Part shown: positions 45,001 through 55,043 of the stretch, piece after piece
How the letters are laid out: each line of letters starts with the position of its first letter
Position numbering within the stretch: the stretch's first letter is position 1
Assembly: GCA_019137255.1 (NCBI GenBank)
Contig: WPDH01000034.1
Coordinates: 62,001-126,000 of the forward strand
Origin: Corinectria fuckeliana
Lineage: Eukaryota > Ascomycota > Sordariomycetes > Hypocreales > Nectriaceae
Length of the DNA stretch: 64,000 nt
Direction: 5' to 3'
Program-made: the position numbers and the translations under genes
The notes under the pieces: model-generated
The model's database searches: none
The model's input: the letters and a program-made list of their open reading frames with translations, nothing else
What the model was told of the DNA's origin: nothing

Positions 45001-45917
45001 AAATCGACAAAGTGCTTGGCCAGGTCGGCCACCCACAAGAACGGGTTGAAGAAGCGTCGGTACTCGAGGGCGGGCGTGCGGAGGCGGTAGTAGACTTCGC
45101 GGTCGCTATTGAGGTCCGACCGAAGCCAGATCTTGTCCCGTACGGTGTGCTTGGACAGAGATCCGTAGTTGTCGATGGGGAGGGCGGCGATGGGCACGCG
45201 CTTGACGAAGAAGGCCGCGTCGCCAACGCTCAGCTGGCCGTCGAAGAAGAAATCCCGGTGGCCCGTCTTGGTGTCCAGCTGGTGGAGGGATCGCATCTCC
45301 TCGGGAAACTGCACCTTGTCGCAGTAAACGGCGAAGTTGTCAAGCTGGAACTCGACCGAGGTGTTGACGTCTCGGCCGGCCTTCGTCGCGACCCAGCTGA
45401 GGCGGCGGACGGCCTCCGCCTCGGATACCACGGGGACGCCTGGTTCAAACGGCTCGTAGCGCGAGCGCGGGACGAGCAAGGTACTTTCGGGGAGGTGGAC
45501 GCTCAAGGTGCCGCTCAAAGGGGCAGCGGGAAAGTCGTCCACAGCTAGTACGTCGATTTCGTCGGGGTTTGCCAGGCCGTCGCGTCCTGGCTCGGGGCTC
45601 TCGCTTTCAAACGCCTCCTGGACGCTGAGAGCCTCATCCTCCGTGTCTAGGGGGAAGACTTCCGCAGGGAGAACGCGGAGGGTAGAGCGGACAGTCAGGC
45701 TGGGCGAGGGAGCCGCTGTCAAGAGGCCGCCTTGATTGGCAACGGGGAGATGCGCGTCTTGAGCTTCGGCATCATGGCTCGCGAATCCAATGGACAGGGA
45801 ATCGAGAGCAAAGAGGTCCTCCCGGCTCTGCGTGACGGCCTGGTACTCCACGTCGAAGATGCGCGCAAATCCATCCTCCGCGCGAAGGGCATCGTCGTCT
45901 GTGACGGGCCAGTCCAT
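42027..45917 (-). CDS. dim-2: DNA (cytosine-5) methyltransferase, DIM-2 type
   Basis: Single coding exon, 1,296 residues from ATG 45917. A BAH-type domain lies about 466-606 (RWFALVQDVHVD, DVIWYYRAVDTL, NELFLSDHC) and a second BAH-like segment about 605-715. The catalytic domain follows: motif I GLDLFCGGGNFGRG (about 752), motif IV GGSPCPGFSNL with the catalytic Cys (about 835), LLENVPGIV (motif VI, about 877), QRRSRVF (motif VIII, about 927) and GNSVARE (motif X, about 1143). The PCPGFS form and the two BAH-like segments match Neurospora DIM-2 rather than RID, whose motif is different. DIM-2 performs all known cytosine methylation in Neurospora, directed to RIP-mutated DNA by HP1 and H3K9me3. 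The Ser/Pro-rich C-terminal tail (last ~90 residues) is probably disordered. The in-frame ATG at 45926 falls in the last six bases of a 5' UTR intron, so 45917 is preferred. Confidence 0.93.
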   Translation of the reverse strand: MDWPVTDDDALRAEDGFARIFDVEYQAVTQSREDLFALDSLSIGFASHDAEAQDAHLPVANQGGLLTAAPSPSLTVRSTLRVLPAEVFPLDTEDEALSVQEAFESESPEPGRDGLANPDEIDVLAVDDFPAAPLSGTLSVHLPESTLLVPRSRYEPFEPGVPVVSEAEAVRRLSWVATKAGRDVNTSVEFQLDNFAVYCDKVQFPEEMRSLHQLDTKTGHRDFFFDGQLSVGDAAFFVKRVPIAALPIDNYGSLSKHTVRDKIWLRSDLNSDREVYYRLRTPALEYRRFFNPFLWVADLAKHFVDFLKFMSEYRRKVSLFQFRTTFSTWLNKMHKKAPEFVAWREQFPRDDFRASIVANLGFLHKEAVGVLGYDTTYAHPFWSEIWEYRSYKRFENKTLNPPTVVTKYIFDCFSHLPFGDRLEVVPLSKKTQTLRNKLIQQRNLELPAPVHDTAKTLSTAATQEIRDIKPGDTISTQRDAADSGTQWRRDVSHGFNDVDRWFALVQDVHVDRHGRRSFDVIWYYRAVDTLCGLMKYPWNNELFLSDHCSCGEDSKIAEHEILGVHKVEFGGTSATSAELFCRQTYIHAERKWITLDKDHMRCAHKTKTPSTPEYQPGETLLVILDKSTGRSEPCEFVTSYREGSNVIYRFRRLLRRKQVDPKGKNARLNELVYSQKLIEVRCGRVQQRCFVRFFKDGESIPTPYDRDGVGGFFYITHHEVYAEDVYGPSYLPLDTFPAPLRQGYDPDEEITRLRGLDLFCGGGNFGRGLEDGGGIEMHWANDYDTKAIHTYMANVSVPDAVSPFLGSIDDLQRLAINGRFSRNVPRIGDVDFVSGGSPCPGFSNLTNDKTTLAQRKNQSLVAAFGSFVDLYRPRYGLLENVPGIVQKKANRDQDVFSQLICAVVGLGYQTHFFFLDASSCGSPQRRSRVFLAFAAPGLHLPRRPDQTHAHPPHTKTLTLGNLPTGEPMAERTMSDSTPFDFVSARAATADLPPVYDAKPDICVPFPDHRISLGFTRQLRLKVNLIPTQPWGSNFAQAWFGPERKRAGSGVITAAERLLFPADPGTSSLARTRPNSNAYGRQMPNRLIETIVTTQSPSDAKNGRTLHWREPRVLTIMEARRAQGFRDDEVLLGSSPDQYRIVGNSVAREVAVALGVVFREAWARSLADERRAASAAAAALPTPSSVDVAATIEDASSDSSPDPGPELSLSRLRTSPVRTPAAASTTPDLTPPPPPPAPPLSSAKRSRSRSLAVEIRAPKAARAWRGDVPSSRRSAALHGGLVDPSPLGQTVAVLDDE

Positions 45918-45920
45918 TGT

Positions 45921-45987
45921 CTGCATTGTACGAGGTCAGTCTAACTCGTGGGGTCGCAATGTAGACGCCGGGCGCGTGTCAACTTAC
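45921..45987 (-). other. 5' UTR intron of DIM-2
   Basis: Consensus donor CCCG-GTAAGTTGAC, branch-like ACTGAC and acceptor CAATGCAG, 67 bp. It ends three bases before the DIM-2 start codon and contains the alternative ATG at 45926. Confidence 0.6.
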
Positions 45988-46013
45988 CGGGATGTGTTGC
46001 AAAGCAAACTCAT
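45984..46013 (-). promoter_or_regulatory. Upstream ORF in the DIM-2 leader
   Basis: ATG at 46013 opens MSLLCNTSR and stops at a TAA that lies within the intron donor (GGTAAG). If the intron is spliced the stop is lost and the uORF runs out of frame over the DIM-2 start, so splicing would change translation. Sequence-based inference only. Confidence 0.4.
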
Positions 46014-46929
46014 GCTATCGCGACCGCATGTTCTTTCTCCTTCTTTAAAGAAACCCGAGGCCACGAGGTGAGATGAGAATGATATTGATACAACACAACA
46101 AAACGCGCCCACACGAAAAGCGAACCTCGGAAAAAGGATACGTCCCGCCGCACGCAGGGTGTCGTTCAGCGTACCCAAGAAACCCGATGCGTCCCCCTCT
46201 TGAAACGTTCAACCTACGAATAGTAGAGAAAAAAAGGAACAGAGAAACAGCGAGCAAAATGAATGAAAGAAGCCCTCCCGGGGAAGGAAGTCGCTTCGTC
46301 CAAAGGGTCACACGCGCGCGCCCTAATACTTCACGGACCACAAGTTCAGGTTCAGGAACAAGGAAAGAAGATGGAGGTCAAGAAGAAATGCTAGAGGCGC
46401 CAGGGGGGGCATTGTCCTATTCGGGGTAAGCGGCAAAACGGTCAATAACAATACACACGCCCACAACTCGGCCTACTCACGTAACAAAGACTAGCCATTA
46501 TTAGAAGAAAGAGGCCGAGTCGAAAATTATTGCAATGTGATGCGATTTAATTGGATGCAGTGCATGCAGCGCTCTCGAAAATGGATGAGATGCAATTGGT
46601 AACCTGAGCAGCTCGCTCCAGCGTCTCTCAAAGTCACATCACACTAAAGCACAACCAGCGCTAAGCACTAAGCCATTCAGGGAAGCTCACCAAAGAAACT
46701 TACTCAAGTCGAACTTCATCCCTCCAAATGCACAAATATTGTAATGTCGGGTTTTCGCATCACGGAGCTTCAACTCAACAGGCTCGTCAACGTTTCAATT
46801 GTTTATCATAATCTCTATCGGTGTATATCCCATCACCTCCAAGTAACGCCTTGCATCCATGCACCTTGTCATTAGCCGTAGCCCAGCCGCCAGCACAGCC
46901 AGGTCTTCTCAACTCTCGCTTCCTCTTCT
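45988..46929. other. DIM-2 promoter / SLD2 3' region
   Basis: A-rich stretch with no supported gene. ORFs at 46,045-46,429 on both strands lack domains. Confidence 0.5.
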
Positions 46930-48407
46930 TCACCGGCGCCGACGGAACTTGCTACCATATCCTGGCCCGCCCTTGGTCCCGTTGTTCTTCAACTTCAGCC
47001 GCTGGAAGTTTGCGTGAGCCAGCTCGTTGACCTTCCTTGCTGCCTTCTTCACTGTCCCTTCCGGCTTCGTCGATGCCTTCTTCTCCTTTTTAGCCTTCTT
47101 AGCCTTCTTGGGCTTCAGATCCTCAAAGTCCAAGTCATCTCCCTCTCCCTGGGCCTCGGGGATTTCGTTCTCGTTCTCAATATCGCTGTGTTGCGCGTCG
47201 CCCGCGTGTTCCGGGTTCATGTTCTCCGGACGCTTTGTTCGTGTAGGCTTCATGTTGGACCGCCTCGTGGTTCGCTTTTGTCCCTTCTTCTTGAACAATC
47301 TCATCGGGTTTCCATCCCGACCCACAGCCTTCTCCCCTTCGCTGTCGTACAAGCCCTCGTCGTCAAAGCCACCCAGCGGGAGTTGTCTGGTTTGGCTATC
47401 CTCCCCCAACACGTCGTCCTTTGGCTGCGACGGAGCGCCTGGCTGCCGTCTGGGTTCGCCCGTTTCTTCATGCTCGACCTCCCGTAGGGCGTCTAAATCG
47501 TCATCTAGAACATCCTCCTCAACCTGTCGTAGACTGGCAACAATCTCGCTGAGTCCCCTCACCATTGGCTTACGGGGCAATCTCAACGGGGCCGGGGCAT
47601 AAAACTCGCTGCTCTCATCGAGAGCCGGAAGAGTATGGCGCTTCAGAAAGGAAGGCGTGTCAAACTGAAGCTTCGAAACCGATGTGGGTGTAAAGGCCTC
47701 GGGGTTTCTGTCCCGGTTCTTCAACGGGGTCATGAAGTTGTTTAGCATTTGTCGCTTGCTCGCCGACATGGGTGTCCGATGTAGTCTGGCTGTGGTCTCG
47801 TCGTCCATAAAGGCAGATCTCTTGCTGGGCGTTGCATCGATCCTGCGCTGGGCTCCCGTCTTCCTGGGAGAATCGTTCTTCGATGGCGTACCCAGCTCCT
47901 TCTCCACCAGCAAGTCGAAGAGCCCCAAGACACGTCCATCGCGTTGTGGGGTCGGGCCGAGGGACGTCACGGAAGCCGGGCTGAACAGTTTCCTTGAGAT
48001 TGCCGGGGAATTCATCAGCTCTTCGTCATGGTCGGCAGTGCGGTTCTTGGAAGGGGTCTCGAAGTGTTTGATGCGTTTGGTGGGTGTCTGGGCCAGAAGG
48101 ATGTCGGACCTGCGCTTCTTGGGTTTGGGGTCCTCTTTCGCGGGCGGCGGCAACTTGCCACATATGATGTCGCGGAGCTTGCCGTACTGCGTGTATTTCT
48201 GAGCTGTGGGTGATCTGGTTAGCAACGAGGAATGGCGAGAAGAGTCTCCAGGCCATATCACGTACCGATGTCGGGATTGGCCTTGATGTCGTATTTTCCA
48301 GGCTTCCTGCCCTTGTGAGCCTTAGCCCAGTCGCTCTCCCATGCCTTCAAGTCGACGCGTAGGTGTTGTGATTGGATCTCCAAGTCAGCTTTGGTGGCGT
48401 CGTCCAT
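46930..48407 (-). CDS. sld2: DNA replication regulator SLD2
   Basis: Exons 48407-48266 and 48203-46930, intron 62 bp (GTACGT...CACAG), 471 residues. The conserved Sld2/DRC1 N-terminal domain starts MDDATKADLEIQSQHLRVDL, with WESDWAKAHKGRKPG and, across the splice, NPDIAQKYTQYGKLRDI. The rest is disordered and dense in Ser/Thr-Pro CDK sites (TPTKR at about 87-91, TPSKN, SPRKT, TPSKR, TPMSA, TPLKN, TPSFL), which fits the mechanism in yeast where S-CDK phosphorylation of Sld2 promotes binding to Dpb11 and loading of GINS at origins. A C-terminal KPKKAKKAKKEKKAS basic run and the final SKFRRRR may serve DNA binding and nuclear entry. Start fixed by the family N-terminus. Lies head-to-head with the RING gene. 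Confidence 0.9.
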
Positions 48408-48952
48408 GGCAGCATGTGTTCAATGGAACACGCAATAAAGAAATCGTGAGGAGAGCAAAGTGTTTGAGTTTAATGTCAAGAGAAGAGTTGTGATGACAAG
48501 ATTGTTAGAGAAGTGTGAGAAGGAGTCGGGAGGGGAGTGTCGCGGTTCCAACGCGTGGAGTGGACGGGAGGCAGCTTCGACAGCGGAACGCGAACCCAAG
48601 GTACCTAGTACCTAGTTTAACGCGTTAAGTGCAGGGAGCAACGGCAGGGAAAGTGGCACTGGAGCACTCACTGGAACGGCAACGACGTCAGGTACTTAGT
48701 AGGTAGCGTCACAGCGCGAACTTGCAGGGAAGACGCGGGGCATTCGGCGCCATCCGTCCCGCTGTGGCACTCACCGTAGGTACGTACTTGTTCCCCCACG
48801 TTTTGTCCTTCAGGCATCTGCAGCGCATCGTTACTCATCCATCCCGCCATCGCCTCGAATTACCTACGCCTTCCTCCCCCTTGTTCGTGATTGCATCCCC
48901 CAGCTCGACGCTCGCTGTGCCAGCCACAGGCACAGCTGGCGGCTTCGCGACC
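48408..48952. promoter_or_regulatory. Divergent promoter SLD2 / RING gene
   Basis: 545 bp between two divergent start codons. Contains clustered GTACCTAGTACCTAGTTTA (48,600-48,620), GGTACTTAGTAGGTAGC (48,691-48,708) and GTAGGTACGTAC (48,776-48,788). Likely shared regulatory DNA. Confidence 0.5.
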
Positions 48953-50041
48953 ATGGGCCCCGACCAACCTGTCGACGACCTCCAACGCCAAGTCCTCCAA
49001 AGCACCCTCGACGAAATCAAACAAGACTCGGTCGACTGCTGCGTCATATGTCTCGAGTCCGTCAGCGAAGCCTGCGAAGCTCTGCCGTGCCATCACCACA
49101 ACTTCGACTATCTCTGCCTCCTCAGCTGGCTCGAGCAATCGCCCAAGTGCCCCCTGTGCAAGGCCGCCGTCGCCCAGGTTCGCCATGCGCTCGACGAGCC
49201 CGTTACCAAAGTCTACGACGTTCCTCAGCCCGCGCCGGCCCCCTCTCCGCAAGATTCGAGAGCATACGCTTCTTCTCCGAGATACGCTCGTCCCAGATCT
49301 CGTCGGCGACAGCCATATCGGGGCCGGCCTCGCGAGGACATCCGCGACAATGGCATCTCCCGCGCAGTTGCCCAGCGTCGCGACGTCTATCGCCGCAACC
49401 GCTACTCCAAGCACGTGGGCACGAACCGCCTCTCCCGATACCGGGAATTGACTCCCGCGCTTTTCTGCGCAGACGAGGAGTTGGTGTCGCGCGCCCGAAT
49501 GTGGATACGCCGAGAATTACAAGTCTTTTCGTTTCTCGCACTCGATGAAACGGACTCCTCGACGGCCGGACCTGGGGAGACGGTGCCAAGGAACGCACTG
49601 GTGCAGAGGCGAGCCAACAGTGCCGAGTTTCTCCTCGAGTACATCATCGCTGTTTTAAAGTCTGTGGACATAATGGGCTGCGGGGGGCAGGCTGAAAACA
49701 TGCTGGCGGATTTCCTAGGTAGAGACAACACAAGGCTGTTTCTGCATGAGTTGAGAGCCTGGCTGCGGAGTCCTTACACCAAACTGGACGACTGGGACCG
49801 GGCAGTCCAGTATGGCGATTCTGAGCCAAGACCCGCTGTAGAAAGGGATACGATCACGGACGCAGAGGCCGGGGAGAGCGTGCATCAGGATATATACAAC
49901 AGTGATCACTATGAGAGGAGGGGGGACTTTTATCGGCCAGGCAAGGGTAGGTTCGAGAAACGGAGACCGTCGTCAAAGCATGAGCCGTATGGTCGGAGAC
50001 GTGGAAGAGCGGGACGGGACGGTCGTGATGAACGACGCTGA
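48953..50041 (+). CDS. RING-type E3 ubiquitin ligase, Topors-like arrangement
   Basis: Single exon, 362 residues from ATG 48953 (context CGACCATGG). RING finger at residues 30-70: CCVICLESV ... ALPCHHHNFDYLCLLSWL ... KCPLCK, the C3HC4-type ligand spacing. After the RING come an Arg/Pro-rich stretch, then a helical domain (residues about 165-290: LVSRARMWIRRELQVFSFLA, FLLEYIIAVLKSVDIMG, RLFLHELRAWLRSPY) that matches the conserved region following the RING in Topors/SCAF-type ligases. A basic Arg/Gly tail (KHEPYGRRRGRAGRDGRD) ends the protein and may bind RNA or DNA. Upstream ATGs in the same frame at 48722 give a non-homologous extension. Nuclear E3 role inferred. Confidence 0.8.
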   Translation: MGPDQPVDDLQRQVLQSTLDEIKQDSVDCCVICLESVSEACEALPCHHHNFDYLCLLSWLEQSPKCPLCKAAVAQVRHALDEPVTKVYDVPQPAPAPSPQDSRAYASSPRYARPRSRRRQPYRGRPREDIRDNGISRAVAQRRDVYRRNRYSKHVGTNRLSRYRELTPALFCADEELVSRARMWIRRELQVFSFLALDETDSSTAGPGETVPRNALVQRRANSAEFLLEYIIAVLKSVDIMGCGGQAENMLADFLGRDNTRLFLHELRAWLRSPYTKLDDWDRAVQYGDSEPRPAVERDTITDAEAGESVHQDIYNSDHYERRGDFYRPGKGRFEKRRPSSKHEPYGRRRGRAGRDGRDERR

Positions 50042-50586
50042 AAGAGTCGGATACCACCCGAGATGGATCGATTTCGACTTTATAGAACAAGATACCCTGG
50101 GAAGCAATCTCTGTGGATAATGAGCAACGTTGGATACCATATCGGTTTACACCACCCACACCCTCGGACTCTGCTATTGTCACCGTCACCTACCTCAGTC
50201 AGTGACCATGAACAGCAGCACCCTCACCCCCATACACCCACGATCCCAAACCCCCCAATGGTCAAAGACTCCGGCGTCCTGAGTTCCTCCGAGCCCGCCG
50301 CACGGGGCAGGATATGGAGACGCGTCTCGGACCCGGCACGGAGCTTATTTCTCAGCGCCCGGCGGAGTTCCGCCAACTACAGCGGGAAGCGCTGGCTACG
50401 GCGTCAGGGGCTGCGTGTTCCTTGGGGTTCAAGTAAGGCGCTCGCCGTGGCCATTTCCATCCCTCAAGATCAACTGAGAGGTTCATGACCAAAAGCAGCA
50501 TCGCTATATATCGCGTTGCCAGCCATCATCTCGTTTGGCTTACACCCCTCACCATCACACCTCCATCATCACCAACAACCCTCGCA
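50042..50586. other. Intergenic between RING gene and split DsbA gene
   Basis: Contains a TATATAT run near 50,504 that may be the promoter of the DsbA-like gene. A 77-codon reading from 50,258 has no domain. Confidence 0.4.
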
Positions 50587-50854
50587 ATGGCATCCCTCTC
50601 CATAACCGCCATCTCGGACCCCGTCTGCCCCATGTGCTACCGCGGCCTCCTGCGCCTCGACCGCCCCCTAGCCCTCTACCTCAAGGCCGTGCCAGGCGCC
50701 ACCCGCGCGCCCGAGGTGCAGGCCCGCCTGCGCGATGTGGGCCTGCGCGACGGCGTGGTCTTCGACTTCTCAGCGCGCATCGGCAGCTCCGTCGAGGCGC
50801 ACCGGTGGGCGTGCTCGCGTGGCAGAGCGGGGCGCGCGGGCACGCGGGCACGCG
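50587..50854 (+). pseudogene. DsbA/FrnE-like oxidoreductase, 5' fragment interrupted by retrotransposon
   Basis: ATG at 50587 opens a thioredoxin-fold start: SITAISDPVCPMCYRGLLRL, carrying the CxxC-type active site (CPMC) of the DsbA/2-hydroxychromene-2-carboxylate isomerase (FrnE) group, followed by a helix and VVFDFSARIGSSVEAHR. Family members are thiol oxidoreductases or glutathione-linked isomerases. Around 50,804 the frame may shift: LAWQSG, the family-like continuation, lies in another frame. The reading is cut at 50,854 by the 5' LTR. The 3' piece lies beyond the element at 56,587. Not expected to make full protein. Confidence 0.75.
50850..50854. repeat. Target-site duplication, left copy
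   Basis: ACGCG directly before the 5' LTR, repeated exactly after the 3' LTR at 56582-56586. Five bp is the usual length for Ty1/copia integration. Confidence 0.85.
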
Positions 50855-51070
50855 TGTGAAGGACCGGGTCTTGTCACGTCACGTGCCGAGCATCACGTGG
50901 TAGCACAGTGCTGCAGACCCCAAGCACTGTAGGTCTGCACTGTGCTGTAGTGACCCTCGGGGAGAAGCCGCTAGGGCTTCTCTCTATAACCCTAACTATC
51001 CTAATTAATTAAATCCGACCTTTTGAGATGATAGCTTTCTTTTTGCCTCTTTAGGTGACTATATTTCACT
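50855..51070 (+). repeat. 5' LTR, 216 bp
   Basis: Begins TGTGAAGGACC and ends TTTCACT; same length as the right-hand LTR, which differs only by transitions (19 positions by my reading). Confidence 0.92.
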
Positions 51071-51090
51071 AGTTATAAGCCCAGGCCTTA
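51071..51090 (+). other. Possible primer binding site
   Basis: Directly after the 5' LTR: AGTTATAAGCCCAGG. Copia elements often have a TTATCAGxxC-type site here, but RIP changes and the low complexity make this uncertain. Confidence 0.3.
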
Positions 51091-54000
51091 CCCTAATATA
51101 TTCTCTTTTCACACTCTAGTTAGTATTTCTTCTTTTTGTTGTTTTAAAGTGTGATTTCTTTAGATTTTACCTTTATAATTCTAACCTTTATTATATTATA
51201 AGTTTTAGCTTTAAAGCTCTTATATCTCTCTTTCTGCCTCTTTTTAGTACTAGCTTTACTCTATAAGTAGCTTTAGCTTTTATAGTCTAACTTATTTCTT
51301 TCTTTTAAACTCTTTTAACTATAGCTTTACTCTATAAGTAGCTTAGCTCTTTATAGCCTTACTTTTTTTATCTCTTTTAAGTATCTTATTTATTATAACT
51401 CTACCTTATAAGCAGTTTTAAGTATTAATATAGCCTTCTTTTTAGATTTTTAGATTACCTATTATTAAATTAAGATAGCCTTCTTTCTTTATAATCTCTC
51501 TTTTTATTACTAAAACCTTAAGATTATAATTTCACACTTAAACCTACTCTTACTATAGCTTTATCCTAATATAGTACTAGTAATAGCCTCTCTTATAGTA
51601 TTTCTACTAAGTTTACTTATATATATATACTAAAGACTTATTATATTATAATATCTTACTACCTAAAGATAGGTATTAATAAGAAGTAATATTATATAGC
51701 TATTTATTTAACTTACTTCTTACTTATTCTTTTTAACTTTAGCTATCTTAAGAATATAAAAGGTTAGTCTTTATAGAGCTTATCTATTATAACTACTCTT
51801 ACTACTATTAGTTATAATATAACTATTATACTCTCTTCTCTTAAGAAAGGTAAGCTTCTTAATTAGATTTAAAGCTTAGTTAAAAGAGAGGTAAAAATAA
51901 TTATTAAGAGATTTATCTTTAGATCTTAAGCCTTTCTTACCCTTTAGTTATAATATTATAATTATAACTCTCTTTAAGAAGACTATTTTTACTCTTAACT
52001 TTAGTTCTTAAAGTGTAAGAATATTTATAATAGCTCTTTTTATATTACTAAATTCACTTAGCTTCTTATATAGCTAAAAACTACTAATAGCACTCTTAAT
52101 AATAAGTAAGTCTACTATCTCTTTTATAACTTTTTTTACCTTACCTTTTCTAACTAAGTTAATACTTATTATAAGTTTTAGTGCTTTTCTAATAAGGTTT
52201 TTAACTATCTTACTATTAAGAATACCTTTTAGAATTACTATAATAATACTATCTTTTTAAATTAACAATTTAATAATAGATAACTTAATTCTCACTTTAC
52301 TACTAATAGTAATAAAAGTACCTATCCTTCTTAGAATTAGCTGCTTAAGTCTTAGAGAGCTAATAATACTAAGACTAATATTATAAAGTCTTTCTCTAAA
52401 GACTCTATTAACTCTTAAGGCAGTTATCTTACACCTAATTAGCTTATAAAAAAGCTAAAGTAAAACCTTAACTTTAATTATAAGAAGTGTTATAACTATA
52501 AGAAATAAGATTATATTTACTCTAACTATTATATCTTATATCTTAAGAAGCGCTTATTATAATCTTAAGGTAGTAATAACTCTTATAATACTATTAACTA
52601 TTAGATTTCTAAGCTTGCTATTATATTACTTTCTTAAGCTTAAGATACTACCTCTTACTATACCTTTTTCCTGCCTAATTAGTTCTTAATATCTGCTTCT
52701 TATAAGACTTTTTATATTTTTATATAGGCTGTTAAATATACTCTTAGTATAGCTAGCCTCTATAAGTCTTAAAAACAGGGGGAGTTATCCTCTACATTTA
52801 GGGCTATTATTATAGATAAATTTTCCTCTCTGCTTTTTATACTTAAGGCTAAGATAGTAGGTTCTTTTTCTAATCTTAACACCTTAAAGTCTCTAATAAC
52901 TTAAAATACCTTTTATACTAATTATAACTATAGTAAGAACTGCTAGCTTTAGGATTTTAGCTTTAACTGTTATATTACTAATAACCTTAAATAGTTTAAG
53001 AAAGATAAAGTGTTTTCTCTTATTTAATAAGATACTATTATAACTAGTAGCAGCCCTATTAAGCCCTCTTATATTAGTATAGTTAAGCTCTCTTTTAAGC
53101 TCTCTAAATATATAACCTTTATAGTCCTTAGGGAAGTGCTTTTTATAGTAACTTTTCCTCTTAATATTTTCTTAGGCTTTAAGACTTATCTTAAGAGCAG
53201 CTTTCTCTTTAAAAACTGTATTTTTAACTCTAATAGCTACCTTATAACTATTATCTCACTATATAACACTAGATTTTACCTTTTTATAAAGAGATTACTT
53301 ACTTTAGCTATCTTAGTTACTATAATAGCTATAAAAGCTTAAATCTCTAATAGTAAGTTATAATATTACTACCTAGCTTATATAAGTTATAATAATATTA
53401 TTTATATAATTAGAGAGACTATAAGTAGTCTTAAACACTTTTATCTACTTAAGAAAAAGATATACTACTATTATAACTATACTAATATAATATATTAGAC
53501 CTTAAAGATCTATTATAAATATATATCTTTTTCTTATTAAAAAGTTTATATTAACTTTTACTTTATCTCTTATACTACTAAGTCTAAAGCTACCTACTTT
53601 ACTCTTATAATTAATAATAAGTCTTACTACTACTAGATTAAGACTTTTTATAGTAAGACTAGTACTAATACTACCTTTTACTGCCTTTTTAAGTATTTTT
53701 ATTATATAATAAGTACTTATCCTGCTAAGATCTACTTTAATAACAGCTAGGAATTTAATAGTCTTAAACTTTTTACTCTGCTTAATATAGCTTATATTTA
53801 TATATTTTAAACACCTAGTTATTATTATAAGTAAGCAGGCTTTTATAAGCACTCTAACTATATAATCTTAAACTATATATAAGCTGTTTTTATAAACTCT
53901 ATTTCTCTTTCTCTTAAGTATTAAAATTATATAGCTAATACTATTATAATAATCTTAAACTATATTACTATTAAGTTTTATAATAATAATACTTCTCTTT

Positions 54001-54905
54001 AGAAGTTCTCTTATTAAGTCTTTTAGGATTACTTTAAGTCTAATAATAATAATAAGCCTAATATCTCTTATCTTTATATACTTAGCTTATATACTACTAT
54101 TACTATTAAGGCTAAATCTACTAATAAAAATAATAAGAAGAGACTTAAGCTTAACTCTTATAATTAGAAAGGTATCTTAGTTAGCTTTTAAGGCTGTTAC
54201 TTTTATAAGGTCTAAAACCTAGTTAATAAGTATATTATTACTATTACTTATCTTATTATCTATAAGAAATACTCACCTTATAATAAGATAGTTTATATAA
54301 GACCTTAAGAAGCTTTTTAGTATAACTAATAGGTTAAGATTATTAATAAATTTATTAATAAAATTATAACTATATCTTTTTAGCTCTTATTTATACCTTC
54401 TCACTTTACTAAAAAGGCTATAACTTTTAGTAATACTAAGAAATAATATAAAGCTATCTATAAGAAGATTAGCTAGCTTATTAAGCTTAGTATTTTTACT
54501 TTTCTTAACTCTTATAATACTATTTTAGGTATTATTTTACTTACTATTATTTAGGCTTTTAAGTATAAATATAATAAATATAGTAATATAATATATTATA
54601 AGGCTTATATTTATATATATAGCTTTTAGCAGGTTAAAAGTGTTAACTTCTTTTAGACTAGTATTTTAACTATAATTTTTACTACTTAGTATATTCTTAT
54701 TATCTTAGCTGTATAACTAGGTTATATTACCTGCTAAGTTAATATTATTACTATCTTTCTTTATAATATACTTAAGAAAACTCTTTATATAAAGTAATTT
54801 CTTATGCTTTTTAACTTTATAAGAGACTTCTACTTTTAACATCTTATTACTAAGCTTAGCTAAACTACTAATAAGATTATCTAGCTAAATTAGCCTTTTT
54901 ATAAC

Positions 54906-55043
54906 CTTAAGTAGTTTACTAACACTTAAGAGAGCTGCCTTTTTAATAAGCTTATCTTCTTAGGCTTTAAGAAGCTTATAAGTAACTACTCTGTTTATTT
55001 TAACCCTTTAAATAGTATTATTATAGCTACTTATATTAATAAC
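54906..55043 (+). pseudogene. Decayed reverse transcriptase core
   Basis: Reading from 54,906 in one frame gives a Leu-Lys-stop start, then CLFNKLIFLGFKKLISNY and, 42 codons on from the start, YINN, where the copia active site YVDD is expected. Val/Asp to Ile/Asn are single G-to-A changes. Stops (TAG, TAA) inside the frame correspond to CAG/CAA codons hit by C-to-T. Not functional. Confidence 0.75.

Noticed and set aside
53136..53852. 68- and 116-codon ORFs inside the AT-rich island
   Set aside because: Chance ORFs in RIP-mutated DNA; not in the common Gag-pol frame and no motif.
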